From NCBI GenBank assembly GCA_963576565.1, contig OY755040.1:23874543-23938542 (forward strand): DNA of 64,000 bases. Direction: 5' to 3'. The position numbers and the translations under genes were made by a program. The notes below the pieces were generated by a model that had not been told where the DNA came from, searched no databases, and saw only the letters and a program-made list of their open reading frames with translations. Each line of letters starts with the position of its first letter. Position 1 is the stretch's first letter. Shown here one piece after another: positions 63,556 through 64,000 of this stretch. This DNA is from Aspidapion aeneum. Its lineage: Eukaryota > Arthropoda > Insecta > Coleoptera > Brentidae.

Positions 63556-64000
63556 ATATGGTATATTATATTCTATAATATTTAAACATGACAATGCCAA
63601 TAGCTAGTTTTTCTGTTAATATGTAAATGTTAATTCAAAAATAAAAATTACAGAAACTCCAACATTTCCTTCTTGACATTCTTCTTTTAGTTTTGGGTAT
63701 TCCCACCAATTAATTAATATGTTATTGATGTATTTGAAAATTTCCAAAAATTGCGATTTTTTCCTTATAGTACCACAAAGTAAAGACTTGCCTATATTTT
63801 TTGTGATAGTATCAATAATGTGTCGTGTTTTTCATATTTATAGACTTGAATTATTATTATTTGCTCAGTAAGTATTTAATAATTATTTAAAAATCTCGAA
63901 ATAAACAAGAATGGGAAAAGAAAAATTAGCATTTTTTTGCCTCACTTTGCCTTGTGTCAACGCCTATCTAGTGTTCATGTTCTTAGGGGTATACGAAATC
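63556..64000. other. No gene
   Basis: AT-rich; nothing recognised up to the window end. Confidence 0.35.

Overview
The window looks like a transposon-saturated intergenic (or deep intronic) stretch of an arthropod genome, most likely an insect. The evidence is very AT-rich DNA, a BEL/Pao LTR retrotransposon, R1/Jockey-like, RTE-like and R2/R4-like LINE fragments, many hAT, PIF/Harbinger and pogo/Tigger-type miniature elements, and large foldback elements. I found no host protein-coding gene I could defend. The only substantial coding capacity is the BEL/Pao element on the minus strand at 44.2-51.4 kb. The species cannot be named from sequence alone.

Layout. 0-9.5 kb: duplicated RTE-like LINE 3' end, a small hairpin element, foldback element FB1 (1910-3038), a hAT-like MITE, and a 1.3 kb solo-LTR-like element (5585-6893) inserted in an older repeat. 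9.5-16 kb: FB2 (10331-11218) inside a copy of a ~500 bp repeat here called X, then a direct segmental duplication (about 11.5-12.3 and 13.0-15.1 kb) carrying a 486 bp MITE and an R2/R4-type LINE fragment with an open frame. 16.4-17.9 kb: a 1.5 kb palindrome built from two arms of element D, each with a (CAGA)n microsatellite. 18-20 kb: degenerate tandem repeats interrupted by an 828 bp hAT element. 23-28 kb: FB3 and FB4, with LINE and X insertions. 28-35 kb: palindromes, pogo-like and hAT-like MITEs, a second solo LTR and a tRNA-Cys-like pseudogene. 35.6-39 kb: a nested mirror-image composite holding X and two D elements. 39.3-41 kb: an internally deleted PIF/Harbinger element. 44.2-51.4 kb: BEL/Pao. 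51.8-53.5 kb: a near-perfect 172 bp hairpin and a third solo LTR. 53.5-64 kb: relatively repeat-poor DNA with several hAT-like elements and a CpG-rich CRE-containing candidate promoter near 58.6 kb.

Many insertions can be dated relative to each other, because target-site duplications, paralogous empty sites and mirror arms show which element entered which. The BEL/Pao element is the youngest clear arrival: its two 661 bp LTRs differ at one base that I could find, and one frameshift separates the reverse transcriptase from the RNase H/integrase part.

The best candidate for an undescribed system is the foldback family FB1-FB4. Its ends are of the GGCTCTG/GGCTTCG type. Three of the four members have 9-bp target duplications. 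Their long inverted arms are arrays of ~15-bp units (AAAATAGCG plus a variable tail), and the tail differs between elements but is matched between the two arms of each element.
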